29,484 bases of DNA from Gnetum montanum (taxonomy: Eukaryota; Streptophyta; Gnetopsida; Gnetales; Gnetaceae), in the NCBI GenBank assembly GCA_015680685.1, contig MNCI01020440.1:7971-37454 (forward strand), given 5' to 3'. Numbering within the stretch: position 1 is the first letter of the stretch; each line of letters starts with the position of its first letter. The notes beneath the pieces are model-generated. The model made no database searches, had not been told where the DNA came from, and was given only the letters and a program-made list of their open reading frames with translations. Shown in pieces: positions 28,971 through 29,484 of the stretch. The position numbers and the translations under genes were made by a program.

Positions 28971-29484
28971 TGATGAGTGGCAAGGTACCCCTACACTCCA
29001 CCATACGAATACGAGCGTGCATGCGCGATCCGGTCGAACTTCGCAGACTAAATGCCTTAACGCCACAAGAAACACTTGGGGTTAATCGTTCGTTGTCTTC
29101 CCAGGCTTTCTTGTAAGTGTCACAGTGTATGGTTAAGCAAGTCTGAGGTATGTGATTTTTTTGGTATTTTCGTCTTATCTTCTACGCTATCAGGGGGAAA
29201 GGGTTGAGAAACTAAGCTAACTCTAACTAAAGATCGAAGTCTAAATTAACTAGCGTCAGCATCCGTTCCCACTTGCCGGACACACCCTAAATTATGCAAC
29301 TGTGGCTTACCAAATGCTAGCTGTTACTGGGATCGCCACACGTAACGCAAGTGCTCGAAGTGGTCGTACTGAGGCACCTATTTAGCCTACGTGTGATAAG
29401 CAGCCGATTCCTTAGCCAACCGTACACACCCGTGGGTGCTCGTAACTAAGTCGTACTTATCACACGTTCTAGCCTAGCAATGAG
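28971..29484 (-). repeat. LTR E: young, CpG-rich LTR of the same family, minus strand, truncated by window edge
   Basis: On the plus strand it begins TGATGAGTGGCAAGGTACCCC, the reverse complement of the family LTR end. Reading inward it matches LTR A through ACACTC, ATACGAAT and ACGAGC. About 29 CpG occur in 514 bases, against 3 in 872 bases of the 5' LTR of C. The promoter half lies outside. It is either a solo LTR or the 3' LTR of an element extending to the right; the left target-site copy would be the bases before 28971 (CAAAT). Confidence 0.87.

Noticed and set aside
1-29484. Fungal RIP as the source of the C-to-T bias
   Set aside because: The element types (RTE LINE with plant-type blocks, Athila/Tat-like gypsy, tRNA-Asp primer site) are plant-like, and the changes are not limited to CpA; slow deamination of methylated cytosine explains them.
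1-29484. Host genes, tRNAs, rRNAs, CRISPR arrays
   Set aside because: No frame outside the retroelements shows a known domain, and no cloverleaf or regularly spaced repeat array was seen by eye.

Overview
The window looks like heterochromatic, repeat-filled intergenic DNA from a large plant nuclear genome. It is AT-rich. Every recognisable coding stretch belongs to a retroelement, and almost all are broken by stop codons. The LTRs, the Athila/Tat-style gag zinc knuckle, a likely tRNA-Asp primer site, the missing chromodomain and an RTE-type LINE all point to a seed plant. A gymnosperm is plausible, but the species cannot be told from this sequence. I found no intact host gene, tRNA, rRNA or CRISPR array.

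The layout is a set of nested insertions, solved from target-site duplications and restored reading frames. (1) An RTE-clade LINE supplies endonuclease remnants (about 5325-5606) and a reverse-transcriptase part (25889-27972). (2) Element C, an old Ty3/gypsy element with gag, protease, RT, RNase H, integrase and a long downstream ORF2, sits inside the LINE at 5607-25883. It is flanked by the 5-bp duplication ACAAG, and removing it rejoins the LINE in frame. (3) Two later insertions lie in the 3' LTR of C: insert D (18386-19906, 6-bp duplication ACATGT) and element B (20327-25862, 5-bp duplication GGGTA). (4) Element A (left edge to 4820) has lost its 5' end to the window edge. (5) On the minus strand at the right, an integrase remnant of a related gypsy element (F, about 28120-28970) is cut by LTR E (28971 to the window end), a young, CpG-rich LTR of the same family.

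A, B, C and E share LTR ends (TGATGAGT...ACTCATCA, TATAAATA promoter, GTGGGGGTA polypurine tract). A and B carry no pol: only gag, a conserved non-coding spacer and a short ORF2. The short ORF2 matches the two ends of C's long ORF2, so A and B look like non-autonomous deletion derivatives of a C-like autonomous family. Decay is mostly C-to-T and G-to-A. Gag of A and of B each stays in one frame for about 2 kb with stops derivable from CAA, CAG, CGA or TGG, and all three catalytic residues of the C integrase changed by G-to-A.

The least expected feature is a likely splice acceptor immediately before the ORF2 start, kept in A, B and C. It suggests that ORF2 was made from a spliced subgenomic RNA.
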